Shown piece by piece: positions 26,480 to 34,710 of a stretch of DNA of 64,000 nt. Origin of the DNA: NIOZ-UU13 sp964417935 (GTDB lineage: Bacteria > Planctomycetota > Phycisphaerae > Sedimentisphaerales > Anaerobacaceae). The stretch is taken from the NCBI GenBank assembly GCA_964417935.1, contig CAYQKF010000010.1, forward strand, positions 4,877 to 68,876, in the 5' to 3' direction. Below the pieces are notes generated by a model. The model was given only the letters and a program-made list of their open reading frames with translations. It was not told the DNA's origin and searched no databases. Each line of letters opens with the position of its first letter. Within the stretch, counting starts at the first letter, position 1. The position numbers and the translations under genes were made by a program.

Positions 26480-27406
26480 ATGGAAATCTTGGAAGTAAAC
26501 AGCATCAGAAAGGAATTCGGTACAGTAGTAGCTGTCAATGATGTAAGTCTTTCTGTGGATAAGGGGCAAGTGTGGGGCCTTATAGGCCCCAACGGAGCGG
26601 GAAAGACCACTCTTCTAAGGATTCTGGCAACTGTGCTTCGGCCTACAAGCGGCAGCGTTCGATTGTTAGGATACGATTTAGCAAAGGAATACCTTGCCAT
26701 TCGAAAACATATCGGATTTCTGCCTGATTTTTTCAATCTTTATAACGATCTTACCCTTCGAGAGTGCCTGGAGTTCTTTGCAAAGGCATATAAGGTTGAA
26801 GATAAACTCATATCACAGCGGGTTGATGAGGTGCTCGATTACATTGAACTCCAGAGCAAACGAGATGATTTCATTCGCCACCTTTCGCGAGGTATGGTTC
26901 AGCGAATGGGTGTTGGGGCGCTTTTAGTACACGACCCTGATGTTTTTCTGCTGGATGAGCCGGCCAGCGGTCTGGACCCTAAGGCGAGAATTCAACTACG
27001 CGCGATTTTAACAAAACTCAGCCGTGAAGGAAAGACTATTATCATATCCTCTCATATATTGACCGAGCTGTCCGGATTTTGCTCCCATATCGCACTAATG
27101 AACGAGGGCAAAATAGTCTTACAAGGCGCTGTGGATGAAATTCAGCAAAAGGTCTTTGATTCGAGGAAAATCCGCGTGAGTGTGCTTGAAAATTGTGACC
27201 AGGCAGTTCGGCTAATAAAGGAATTTCCTGATACTAAGATAGGGACAGTCCAGGATAATGATATAACCGTTGAGATTAGTGCCGGTGAATCTGAATTGGC
27301 CGCCCTGAATTCGCACTTGGTTTCAAAAGGCATAAAGGTTTTTAGCTTCGGCGAAGAAAAGACCGACCTTGAAGACTTGTTTATGAAGATTTCAGACAGC
27401 GAATAA
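26480..27406 (+). CDS. ABC-2 exporter ATP-binding protein
   Basis: 308 aa from the ATG at 26480 (MEILEVNSIRKEFG). Walker A GPNGAGKTT, signature LSRGMVQR (the LSGGQ position), Walker B VFLLDEP followed by ASGLDPKAR, and the switch His in IIISSHIL. A ~75-residue C-terminal regulatory domain follows, typical of DrrA/CcmA-type exporters. The next gene, 26 bp downstream, is the membrane partner. Substrate unknown. Confidence 0.92.
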   Translation: MEILEVNSIRKEFGTVVAVNDVSLSVDKGQVWGLIGPNGAGKTTLLRILATVLRPTSGSVRLLGYDLAKEYLAIRKHIGFLPDFFNLYNDLTLRECLEFFAKAYKVEDKLISQRVDEVLDYIELQSKRDDFIRHLSRGMVQRMGVGALLVHDPDVFLLDEPASGLDPKARIQLRAILTKLSREGKTIIISSHILTELSGFCSHIALMNEGKIVLQGAVDEIQQKVFDSRKIRVSVLENCDQAVRLIKEFPDTKIGTVQDNDITVEISAGESELAALNSHLVSKGIKVFSFGEEKTDLEDLFMKISDSE

Positions 27407-27432
27407 TAGGATTTTTTAACAGGACAGACAAA

Positions 27433-28860
27433 GTGATACTTAATAATCCATTGATACGACGTTATCGTTACAGCCTGATGCGTCCGCGCCAGCTCTGGAT
27501 TTACATTACCATTTATATAGCCATTATTTCGTTAATTTTGTTTATAAACTACACCGCCTATCAATACCAGGAATGGTTTGGGAATCAGGCTCGTTTCTTT
27601 AAGGTCGTTTGCTACCAGTTTTTGATTCTGCAGGTGGTTTTTCTCTGCTTATTGGCTGCATCTAACTCAGGCTCTGCTATCAGAGACGAGATTACCGGAA
27701 AATCTTACGATTTCTTTAGAATACTTCCAATTTCTGCCGGCAAAAAAGCCGTCGGTATTCTCGTTGGGAAAAACCTCGTTCTGCTGTTGCTATCGGGAGT
27801 TAATTTTCTGCTCTTGATAATCTTTGGTATATTAGGGCAGGTCAGTGGCGTCTTTTTGGGGCAAAGTTTTTTGGCCCTCCTTTCCGTAGCCCTTCTTGCG
27901 AACTCATTGGCTTTATTGTCATCCATTAAACCGGTTAGCATAAAAAAGAAAAACCATATAGCAATTTTCATCGTTCTTTGTTTTTTCTTCGTGCTATTCA
28001 TAATCCGCCCTGCTATCAAGGCATTCACAAAAATCAGCGAGCTTGAGAATATCACAGAAAAGTTTTATACAATAGAACTTCCTGTCCTTATATTAATCAG
28101 TCTGGTTGCGTTTTATTTTAGCTGTTGGGTTATCAAGGGGATATTACGCAGATTCACTCGTGAGGATGAACCCTTATTCACAAGAATGGGTGCATATATC
28201 TTTATGCTTGGCTTTGAGTTTGTCCTCTTCGGCCTCTTCTACGAATTCTTAACAGAGGGGGCACAAAAAACAAATTATCTTTATTGGCTGATTTCTTTAT
28301 TGCCGGTCTTGCTCGTTCCCATCTGGTCGCTTCGCAGCTTCGACAGGTATCTTGAGCACAGCGGTTTAATTCAAAGCAAATCGGCCGGTAATAAAAATTT
28401 AGTGTCCGGCTTTCTTCTATACTCGAATTTACTTCCTGTTCTCGTCTTGTTTGCAATCTGGACAGCGGGTGCTATCGTAACGGCTTTGATGACCGAACAG
28501 GAGTTGTTATACAATCTTTACTATATTGTCATTCTATTTTCTTTTTACCTGTTTCTTATGTTATTGCTGGAGCTCTATGTTGTTTATAAGCCGGTGTCTG
28601 ACAAAATAGGGCTTCTTTTAAGCTTCATCGCCATCGTGTATCTGTTCTTGCCGTTGATTTTATCCGGCATCCTGGATAATAAGGAAGTGTATCTGTACAG
28701 TCTGCTTGGATTCTATACTCGTGTATTTTTTTATGAATCCGCTCCGGGCATTTCAACCATAACTCGCATCTGGCTCATAAATGCGGTGTTGTGTATAATT
28801 CCCATAATACTGATATGGACGCGATACAAACATATCCTGGCAGCCAGACAGAATATGTAA
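27433..28860 (+). CDS. Multi-TM permease partner of the ABC ATPase
   Basis: 475 aa with about twelve hydrophobic segments, arranged as two similar halves: ~30-50, 60-80, 110-160, 175-200, 215-235 and again 255-475. The stretch SGSAIRDEITGKSYDFFRIL after TM2 corresponds to the coupling element of ABC-2 permeases. A GTG at 27433 is used as start; no Shine-Dalgarno of note. Forms a two-gene exporter with the ATPase at 26480. Confidence 0.8.
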   Translation: MILNNPLIRRYRYSLMRPRQLWIYITIYIAIISLILFINYTAYQYQEWFGNQARFFKVVCYQFLILQVVFLCLLAASNSGSAIRDEITGKSYDFFRILPISAGKKAVGILVGKNLVLLLLSGVNFLLLIIFGILGQVSGVFLGQSFLALLSVALLANSLALLSSIKPVSIKKKNHIAIFIVLCFFFVLFIIRPAIKAFTKISELENITEKFYTIELPVLILISLVAFYFSCWVIKGILRRFTREDEPLFTRMGAYIFMLGFEFVLFGLFYEFLTEGAQKTNYLYWLISLLPVLLVPIWSLRSFDRYLEHSGLIQSKSAGNKNLVSGFLLYSNLLPVLVLFAIWTAGAIVTALMTEQELLYNLYYIVILFSFYLFLMLLLELYVVYKPVSDKIGLLLSFIAIVYLFLPLILSGILDNKEVYLYSLLGFYTRVFFYESAPGISTITRIWLINAVLCIIPIILIWTRYKHILAARQNM

Positions 28861-29034
28861 CGCCAGAGCAAATCACATAAGTGTTACACTTCATTTCAAG
28901 ATATACTTTTTACCTCCTCTCTATCTATAAATGATTAACAGCTTGTATCTGTGAAATTTTCTGGACAAAATTAGTCCCGCCGGTGGCGGATTTATAACTT
29001 GAGTCCTGCCTTTTGAGTATGGTCAAAATTACCC

Positions 29035-29062
29035 TTGAGTCTTGTGTCTTGAGTCTGTAGTC
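29035..29062 (+). repeat. Heptamer tandem repeat before comEC
   Basis: Four 7-bp units, TTGAGTC TTGTGTC TTGAGTC TGTAGTC, end 9 bp before the comEC ATG. An isolated related TTGAGTC lies further upstream near 28999. The same 7-bp periodicity occurs inside comEC (29307-29355) and the prepilin peptidase gene (33410-33451). Confidence 0.8.
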
Positions 29063-29071
29063 TGTTCGGCT

Positions 29072-31672
29072 ATGGACGACATCCAGCGAAAATTAGCTCT
29101 GATTGACCAGCAATTAGCCGGCAGAAATCTTCACAGGCAAATCATAAGCACATGCCCTCTTGTTTTTGTCGCTGTAGGTCTTATAGCAGGGATTCTGATA
29201 CAAAACACATTGCTCGGAACACGGTTCCTCTGGCTTTGGTTGATACTGCTTGGTCTGCTTACAGCAGCAACTGTTTTCTTCTTTATCATCCAACAATCTT
29301 CTTATAATCACCACTCACAGCTCACCACTCACAACTTACTACTCACCACTCACCAATACGCCACGGCGTACTTGGCCCTGGCCTGCTTTGTATGCCTTGG
29401 TGCGATTCGGCTGGCCAGTTTTCACCGGCCGAGCCCAAACGACATTCGCAATCTTGTCGCCGATGACTCGAAACTGGCAACGATTCGCGGACTGATTGTT
29501 ACCAAGCCGTATGTTAATAAAAATCGAAACTGGGAATTCGCCAGATTCAAGTTCACCGACCCGGCTACCAGCTTCTACCTTAAGCTCAACGAAGTAGAAA
29601 CTATCGACGGCTGGGCAAAGGTGACTGGCACCGTTCGCGTGCAGTTTGATGAGCCGGTGCTGGACTTAAAAGCCGGTGATTACATACAGGCGTACTGCCG
29701 GCTGGGCAGATTCAGCCCCCCTACCAACCCCGGCCAGTTCGATACGGCCAAGTACCTGGCGAGGAAAAATGTCTTTATCGCTGCATCTGTAACATCACGG
29801 GATGGCATCGAATTGCTGCAAAGCACTTCTGATGCTATTTTCACAAAACTAAAAAACAAGGTAAGGCAATCGGCTGCACAGGCATTGTTGGGCAGTCTAT
29901 CGCCGGAGGAGCCCAGCCGAGGCTTACTGGAGGCATTGCTGTTGGGCTATAGAGGCAATATCGACAGCGGCACTTACAGGGCATTTCGCAAAACCGGCCT
30001 GCTGCACTTTATCAGCCTGTCCGGAATGCACCTGGGCATTTTGATAGGGATTATCTGGTGGCTGTGCAAAACAGCAGGTTTAATGAAGCCTGCCCGTGCG
30101 GTCATTTGTATAGTCGCGATTAGTATATTTCTGTTAATTGTCCCGCCGAGAGCACCGACGATAAGAGCGGCTATTATATGTTCTGTTTACTGCGTATCAT
30201 TTTTCTTTCGCCGACGCTCAAATTCAATCAACACATTATCATTAGCGGCAATAATTCTTTTACTTATAAGGCCAACGCAGTTATTCGAGGCAGGATGGCA
30301 ATTATCGTTTGCATCGGTGCTTGGACTTTTGCTTTTTTGCCAGCGAATCCACTTCTTTCTATATGAAAAAATAATGGGTTTGCCCTGGGGTAAGAAAGCT
30401 CCAGAAACAAGGCCATTTTACCGCATAATTTCAAGGCCGGGGCCGTATTTATTGAGATTATTTTCCACAGGCATTACAGCTTGGCTGGGCGGTGCCGGCA
30501 TTTTGCTGTATCATTTTTACACGATTAACCCACTTACAAGTATCTGGACAGTGGTTGCTTTTCCATTTATAGCTTTGATTTTAACTTTTGGATATTTGAA
30601 AATAATCCTGTCTTTCTTGCTGCCGAGCTTGGCGGCAGTATTAGGCTTAATAGTGAGCTTCTTGTCCGATTTGCTGATTTGGCTCGTAGAACTCATCGCC
30701 CATCTGGATATTTCACAAATACTTATGGGGCATGTCCCATTTACACTAATAATTTTATATTACTGCTTTGTTCTTTTTGCCGGCTTTGCCTACTTTCGGC
30801 GTCCTTTAATAAAAAAAGTAATCTGCACGGTGATGTTCCTGGCAATAATTGTTTTCTTAGGCACTGCAAAATGGCAAAGGACACATCGGGACAATTTGGT
30901 CATTACCTGTCTTGACGTTGGCCACGGCCAGGCAATATTCGTCCGGCTTCCGGGCAAAGCCAACGTTTTTTTTGACGCAGGCTCGCTGCACAAAAGCGAC
31001 ATCGGCGGACGAATTATTGCACCGTTCTTAGACCGTACCGGAATAAATAAAATCGACGCCATTATCATAAGCCATAACGATATAGACCATATAAATGGAA
31101 TACCCCGGATTGCCGAACACTGCAAAGTCATCGGCGTTTACGCCAATGATGCCTTTTTTGATAAGACCGACCAATGGGGTACGGCTAAATTTCTCAATGA
31201 CTGCCTGACAGAAAAGGACCTCAAAATAAAACGCTTGAACAAAGATTTGAATTTAAGCAGCAGTGCTAATATAAAAATACTCTGGCCAAACGAACAGATA
31301 TGTCAGAATGAGGATTTGAGTGATAACGACAAATCATTAGTTTCATTGCTCGAATTTGCCGGCACCAAAATACTTCTATGCTCCGACATCGAAAAGTTTG
31401 CGCAAAGAGAGCTTCTACGGTTACATCCAGGCTTAGAAGCCGACATTGTCGTTGTCCCTCATCACGGCTCGGTCAATACGTTAGAGGATGATTTTTTGGA
31501 AAAGCTCGATGCGGATATTTTGATATGCAGTTGCGGCCGAAGCCAATATGAAAAACAACAGGTGATTAAGGAAAAAAGCAACACTAAGTTGTTCTACACG
31601 CCTAAAGATGGAGCCAACACCATTCGTATCAACAAGGATAGCACAATAGAAGCTGGTGTTTTTGTAGAATAA
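29072..31672 (+). CDS. comEC: ComEC/Rec2 DNA-internalisation channel protein
   Basis: 866 aa from ATG 29072. Order: N-terminal TM helices, DUF4131/OB-like region (~100-240), the competence membrane domain with GLLHFISLSGMHLGILIGII (conserved HxxxxSGxHxG pattern), more TM helices to ~590, and a C-terminal metallo-beta-lactamase domain (CLDVGHGQAIFV, SHNDIDHINGI, VVPHHGS). It transports one DNA strand into the cytoplasm; the MBL part may degrade the other. A 42-bp heptamer repeat array is inserted in frame near residue 82. A prepilin peptidase nearby (32847) fits a competence or type IV pilus role. Confidence 0.92.
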   Translation: MDDIQRKLALIDQQLAGRNLHRQIISTCPLVFVAVGLIAGILIQNTLLGTRFLWLWLILLGLLTAATVFFFIIQQSSYNHHSQLTTHNLLLTTHQYATAYLALACFVCLGAIRLASFHRPSPNDIRNLVADDSKLATIRGLIVTKPYVNKNRNWEFARFKFTDPATSFYLKLNEVETIDGWAKVTGTVRVQFDEPVLDLKAGDYIQAYCRLGRFSPPTNPGQFDTAKYLARKNVFIAASVTSRDGIELLQSTSDAIFTKLKNKVRQSAAQALLGSLSPEEPSRGLLEALLLGYRGNIDSGTYRAFRKTGLLHFISLSGMHLGILIGIIWWLCKTAGLMKPARAVICIVAISIFLLIVPPRAPTIRAAIICSVYCVSFFFRRRSNSINTLSLAAIILLLIRPTQLFEAGWQLSFASVLGLLLFCQRIHFFLYEKIMGLPWGKKAPETRPFYRIISRPGPYLLRLFSTGITAWLGGAGILLYHFYTINPLTSIWTVVAFPFIALILTFGYLKIILSFLLPSLAAVLGLIVSFLSDLLIWLVELIAHLDISQILMGHVPFTLIILYYCFVLFAGFAYFRRPLIKKVICTVMFLAIIVFLGTAKWQRTHRDNLVITCLDVGHGQAIFVRLPGKANVFFDAGSLHKSDIGGRIIAPFLDRTGINKIDAIIISHNDIDHINGIPRIAEHCKVIGVYANDAFFDKTDQWGTAKFLNDCLTEKDLKIKRLNKDLNLSSSANIKILWPNEQICQNEDLSDNDKSLVSLLEFAGTKILLCSDIEKFAQRELLRLHPGLEADIVVVPHHGSVNTLEDDFLEKLDADILICSCGRSQYEKQQVIKEKSNTKLFYTPKDGANTIRINKDSTIEAGVFVE
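29307..29355 (+). repeat. In-frame heptamer repeat array inside comEC
   Basis: Six to seven degenerate 7-bp units (CTCACAG CTCACCA CTCACAA CTTACTA CTCACCA CTCACCA, preceded by ATCACCA). Six units equal 42 bp, that is 14 codons, so the frame is kept; they encode the odd stretch SQLTTHNLLLTTHQ between two TM helices. It looks like a short-tandem-repeat invasion of the gene. Confidence 0.85.
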
Positions 31673-31698
31673 CCAACATTATAGTAGCCTTCAATTAA

Positions 31699-31785
31699 CT
31701 ATAAAAACTTACAAATAGCCGGTAGAACGTAGATATGACTCCACATCCTATATTTTAACAATGCTGCAAGCTGGTCTTTAGTCAT
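31699..31785 (-). pseudogene. Truncated HEPN-domain partner remnant
   Basis: A 28-codon frame whose ATG overlaps the TGA of the MNT-like gene (ATGA). It begins MTKDQLAALLKYRM, the usual opening of HEPN partner proteins of minimal nucleotidyltransferases, then loses similarity and stops. The ~100 further residues of a HEPN domain are missing. With the frameshifted MNT this is a dead toxin-antitoxin pair. Confidence 0.55.
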
Positions 31786-32110
31786 AAACGAATACCTTCA
31801 TTATCAATTTTTTTCAGTATCGGATTTGCTGCTAAAGGACCAACTTTTAGCTGTTTGCGGGTGGCCACAAAGGTCGATATGACGCGGTCCATTTCAAAGC
31901 CCACTTCCCACGCAATCTCCGAAATGCGTCGGCGTTGTTCTAACGTAAGTTCCTCTACTACAATAAATATATCCAAATCGGATTCTGGTGGGACATCACC
32001 CTTTGCTCTTGAGCCATAGACTCTAAAGTCTAACACAGAAATGGAAACAGATAATCGGTCCTTGAATTCTTTTGCAATTATCAGGTCTTCTTCTCTTCTT
32101 CTGTTAGCAT
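31782..32110 (-). pseudogene. Minimal nucleotidyltransferase (MNT) gene with a frameshift
   Basis: The main frame (from a GTG at 32036) has GSRAKGDVPPESDLD, the GS-x10-DxD nucleotidyltransferase motif. It lacks the normal N-terminal helix. That helix (EEDLIIAKEFKDRLSVSIS) is readable just upstream in the same frame but without a start codon; an ATG at 32108-32110 opens MLTEEEKK in another frame. A one-base shift in the purine-rich AGAAGAAGAGAAGAAG tract (about 32085-32100) would join them. It is either a recent pseudogene, a sequencing error or a frameshifting site. MNT proteins are AMPylating antitoxins of HEPN toxins. Confidence 0.65.
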
Positions 32111-32147
32111 TTCACTATCGCTTGAGCGAGGATTGAGTAACGCAACG

Positions 32148-32807
32148 TCACCTCATATGCACCACGATTTCGACTCTTCGGTTTCTTGCCTTACCGCTGG
32201 TGGTTGAATTGGAAGCGATAGGCTGGCTCTCTCCACAACCTACCGCTTGAATCTTATCTTCAGGGATACCGCGTTTGACTAAGTATCTAAGCACGGAAAG
32301 AGCACGTTGAGCCGAAAGTTCCCAGTTGTCCTTCCATTTTGATTTCTTGATGGGGTCCGTGTCTGTATGGCCGACAACATCTACTTGTTTGCCGGCATAT
32401 TTCTCCCGCAATACCGAACGAATATGGTCAAGCTCCGCACTTGTTGCCTTTTTTAACTCGGCCTTTCCCGAATCAAATAATATAGCATTCGGCAGCGTTA
32501 CAGTAATCGTTCCTCTGGATGGGTCGAAAGCAACATCGTAGCCCTCTCCGAAGCCAGTGGCTTCGGCAGGTGTTTTGACACGTTCTTCAATCTGTCTTTG
32601 GAGCTCTTCGATTGTCATCTGGTCTTGCGAAATCCGGTCGGCAAGCTGACCCTTTTCAGACCTTTCACGTTCGAGCAGGCCCTTTAGATTCTCGTGCTCC
32701 ACACTCAGAGCTTCGTATTTTTTCTCCCAGTTGGTGCAGCCGGGCAAAAGAGTAAATACTATAAGACATATCAGCAGAGCAATTGTTTTTTCGTTGGTAA
32801 TCCGCAT
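32148..32807 (-). CDS. OmpA-family peptidoglycan-binding lipoprotein
   Basis: 219 aa. Lipobox LPG-C24 after a hydrophobic signal, a coiled coil (~30-75), and an OmpA/MotB-type C-terminal domain with NAILFDSGKAELK, VVGHTDTDPIKKS, NWELSAQRALSVLRYL and ARNRRVEI. Asp and Arg of the peptidoglycan (diaminopimelate) site are conserved. It anchors an envelope complex to the cell wall, Pal-like. AGGAG about eight bases before the ATG. Confidence 0.92.
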   Translation of the reverse strand: MRITNEKTIALLICLIVFTLLPGCTNWEKKYEALSVEHENLKGLLERERSEKGQLADRISQDQMTIEELQRQIEERVKTPAEATGFGEGYDVAFDPSRGTITVTLPNAILFDSGKAELKKATSAELDHIRSVLREKYAGKQVDVVGHTDTDPIKKSKWKDNWELSAQRALSVLRYLVKRGIPEDKIQAVGCGESQPIASNSTTSGKARNRRVEIVVHMR

Positions 32808-32846
32808 TTGGTATCTCCTTATAATGTTGAATTTAGGTTTTCCATT

Positions 32847-34079
32847 TCAACGATAAAACACAAAACTCAGATAATCGCGAATCCAATCATGTAGAATCAT
32901 AACAACAAATATACCCAAAGACAAGAACGGACCATAAGGAATTTGTCGAATTTTTTTAAAAAACATCTGAAAACCCGCCCAGGCCAGGCCAAAGAATGGT
33001 GCCACAAAGAATGCCAACACGACGTAAAGCGGTCCTATTACCGCCCCCGCAGCGCCCATCAGATGCACATCACCGAGTCCCATTGCTTCTTTTCCAAACC
33101 CTAAAGTCCCAAAGATACGGATGCCCCAGACAATACCGCAGCCCACAAAGTAACCCCACAGACTGCCCAGAAGTCCTGCAATAGCAGGATGTTGTGAAAA
33201 ATCCTCCCACCAGGCCCATACCGGCGTAACTTCTCTGACAATCCAGAGTAACGCCACCGAGCAGATGATAATCGGCAGTAAAAAGACCACCTCCCGGCAG
33301 ACCTCCAGGCGATGATTGACCCCGTTAGAAGTCCAACTTGGCTCTGTAGCAGTTGCCTCCGATAACTTACTTCCAACAGGTTCAAACTTTTGCTCACTTG
33401 GGCTTTCTACTTTCTGTTCTCCGTCCTCTGTTGTCTGTCCTCTGTCCTCCGATTCGTAGCTTCTTTTAAGCAAACCGCTCACCAGCAGCACCCAGGATAT
33501 AACCAGCCCTACTGTTGCCCCCACTGCCAGTGCACCCGTGTTCGCCGAGGCACTCGGTAAAAGCAAATACGCACGAATCAGAGCAGGGTCAATTATATAA
33601 ACTCCGACCGCCGAGCCAACAAACCCGACTGGGGTAACCAACCAGCAAATAGATAGTGGAATGACCCAGTGCTCTAAGTCAATCGCTGAAGCCCCAATGA
33701 AAGCTGCCAACATAATTATGTGAAGAAGGTAAATAAACCAGCCGCCGCCTGCATTTAACCTGATACCGTCTCGTAAATTGAACTTGAAATACAAAATGAA
33801 AAGACCTAAAAAAATCAGGCCCGTCAGCAGCTCAATAACAAAATAACGCGGCGAAATCGGTGCTTTACAATACCGGCACCTCCGGCCCAAAAACAGCCAC
33901 GAAACCAGCGGTATATTGTCGTAAAAACGAATGTGCTTACCACAAGCCGGACAAGTTGAAGGCGGAGTTACCAAAGACTTATCACGAGGTAAGCGATAGA
34001 TGACAACATTCAGAAAGCTGCCGATACAACAGCCGAACGCAAAGATAAAGACAAACCAAATCCAATCAGGTACTGCCAC
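32847..34079 (-). CDS. pilD: Type IV prepilin peptidase (A24 family)
   Basis: 410 aa. N-terminal cytoplasmic zinc-binding region with CPACGKHIRFYDNIPLVSW and CRYCKAPISPRYF (four Cys), then several TM helices and the two aspartates of the A24 aspartic peptidases: SAIDLEHWVIP and GLGDVHLMGA. Cleaves and N-methylates prepilin or pseudopilin leaders at the inner membrane. Longer than usual (~260-290 aa) because of a ~90-residue central insertion that contains an in-frame heptamer repeat. Fits with comEC nearby. Confidence 0.92.
   Translation of the reverse strand: MAVPDWIWFVFIFAFGCCIGSFLNVVIYRLPRDKSLVTPPSTCPACGKHIRFYDNIPLVSWLFLGRRCRYCKAPISPRYFVIELLTGLIFLGLFILYFKFNLRDGIRLNAGGGWFIYLLHIIMLAAFIGASAIDLEHWVIPLSICWLVTPVGFVGSAVGVYIIDPALIRAYLLLPSASANTGALAVGATVGLVISWVLLVSGLLKRSYESEDRGQTTEDGEQKVESPSEQKFEPVGSKLSEATATEPSWTSNGVNHRLEVCREVVFLLPIIICSVALLWIVREVTPVWAWWEDFSQHPAIAGLLGSLWGYFVGCGIVWGIRIFGTLGFGKEAMGLGDVHLMGAAGAVIGPLYVVLAFFVAPFFGLAWAGFQMFFKKIRQIPYGPFLSLGIFVVMILHDWIRDYLSFVFYR
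33410..33451 (-). repeat. In-frame heptamer repeat array inside the prepilin peptidase gene
   Basis: Six 7-bp units on the plus strand: CTTTCTG TTCTCCG TCCTCTG TTGTCTG TCCTCTG TCCTCCG. They span 42 bp, the same length as the countable units in comEC, and encode an acidic, Gln-rich loop (EDRGQTTEDGEQKVES) between membrane helices on the minus strand. Confidence 0.85.
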
Positions 34080-34185
34080 AATATCTCCCTAATAAGAAAT
34101 TCGAAGCACGAAATCCAAACAAACTCGAAATTCAAATGTTCAAAACTGATTTTTACGAGCATCCAGTATCGAAAATCAAGCCAAG

Positions 34186-34365
34186 CTATTTCAAGCCTAA
34201 ATATTTTCTGATATGCCTTGCTAAGTGGTTATCAATCTCGATGTGCCTCGGAACGGGCTGTTTCCGGCCAGTAGATGGGTTTATGTAGATGTCGTGCTTT
34301 GCTCCAGCCCTTAATAAAACGCACCCCTCTTTTGTGAGCTGGCGGACGAATTTCTTTCGCTTCAT
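34186..34365 (-). CDS. hicA: HicA mRNA-interferase toxin
   Basis: 59 aa, found by direct translation: MKRKKFVRQLTKEGC, then LLRAGAKHDIYINPSTGRK, and PVPRHIEIDNHLARHIRKYL. The double-stranded-RNA-binding-like fold and the GAKHDIY catalytic-His motif are characteristic of HicA. Its ATG overlaps the TGA of hicB by 4 bp, so the order is antitoxin first, the reverse of the E. coli operon. HicA cleaves mRNA until bound by HicB. Confidence 0.92.
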   Translation of the reverse strand: MKRKKFVRQLTKEGCVLLRAGAKHDIYINPSTGRKQPVPRHIEIDNHLARHIRKYLGLK

Positions 34366-34553
34366 ATTGCAATTTCTTTCATCTTGTGTTCTTCAGGCAC
34401 CTCATCCATAGCCATCAATAGATACGCATCCTTAATATTCTCCTCTAATTCCCCCAGAGTTTCTCCCTGGGTCATAATTTCTGGATGCTCAAGAAGCTTT
34501 CCCAGCCAATATTTCTCACCCTTCCAGTAAATCATGGTCATTTTTGTTTTCAT
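34362..34553 (-). CDS. hicB: HicB antitoxin
   Basis: 63 aa, HicB/UPF0150 fold: MIYWKGEKYWLGKLLEHPEI, then MTQGETLGELEENIKDAYLL. No DNA-binding domain follows, as in the short HicB class. It is translated just before hicA (4-bp overlap). A good promoter lies 43 bp upstream. It neutralises HicA by direct binding and may repress its own promoter. Confidence 0.9.
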   Translation of the reverse strand: MKTKMTMIYWKGEKYWLGKLLEHPEIMTQGETLGELEENIKDAYLLMAMDEVPEEHKMKEIAI

Positions 34554-34595
34554 AGCCGTTGCTCCCGTTATTCTGACGGTTTAACTTATGACAAT

Positions 34596-34623
34596 ATTAT
34601 AACACACGGCCCTACTATTTCAA
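34596..34623 (-). promoter_or_regulatory. Sigma70-like promoter of hicBA
   Basis: On the minus strand TTGAAA (34618-34623), 16 bp, TATAAT (34596-34601), located 43 bp upstream of the hicB ATG. The region around the -10 has short TTAT/ATAA symmetry that could serve as an autoregulatory site, but that is weak. Confidence 0.6.
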
Positions 34624-34633
34624 TCAGCGTTTA

Positions 34634-34698
34634 TTAGTCTGTCAAATTTGATTTTATAGCTTGGAAGGGTGGCAGCCTCAAGCGCAGCTTGGGGATGG
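34634..34698 (+). repeat. Dispersed TTAGTCTGTCAAATTTG repeat, copy 2
   Basis: The first ~48 bases (TTAGTCTGTCAAATTTG to GGGTGGCAGCCTCAA) match 58392 onward with only two differences, 24 kb away. Between the hicBA promoter and the end of the endonuclease gene. Confidence 0.9.
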
Positions 34699-34710
34699 CG
34701 TCCCGTGTAC

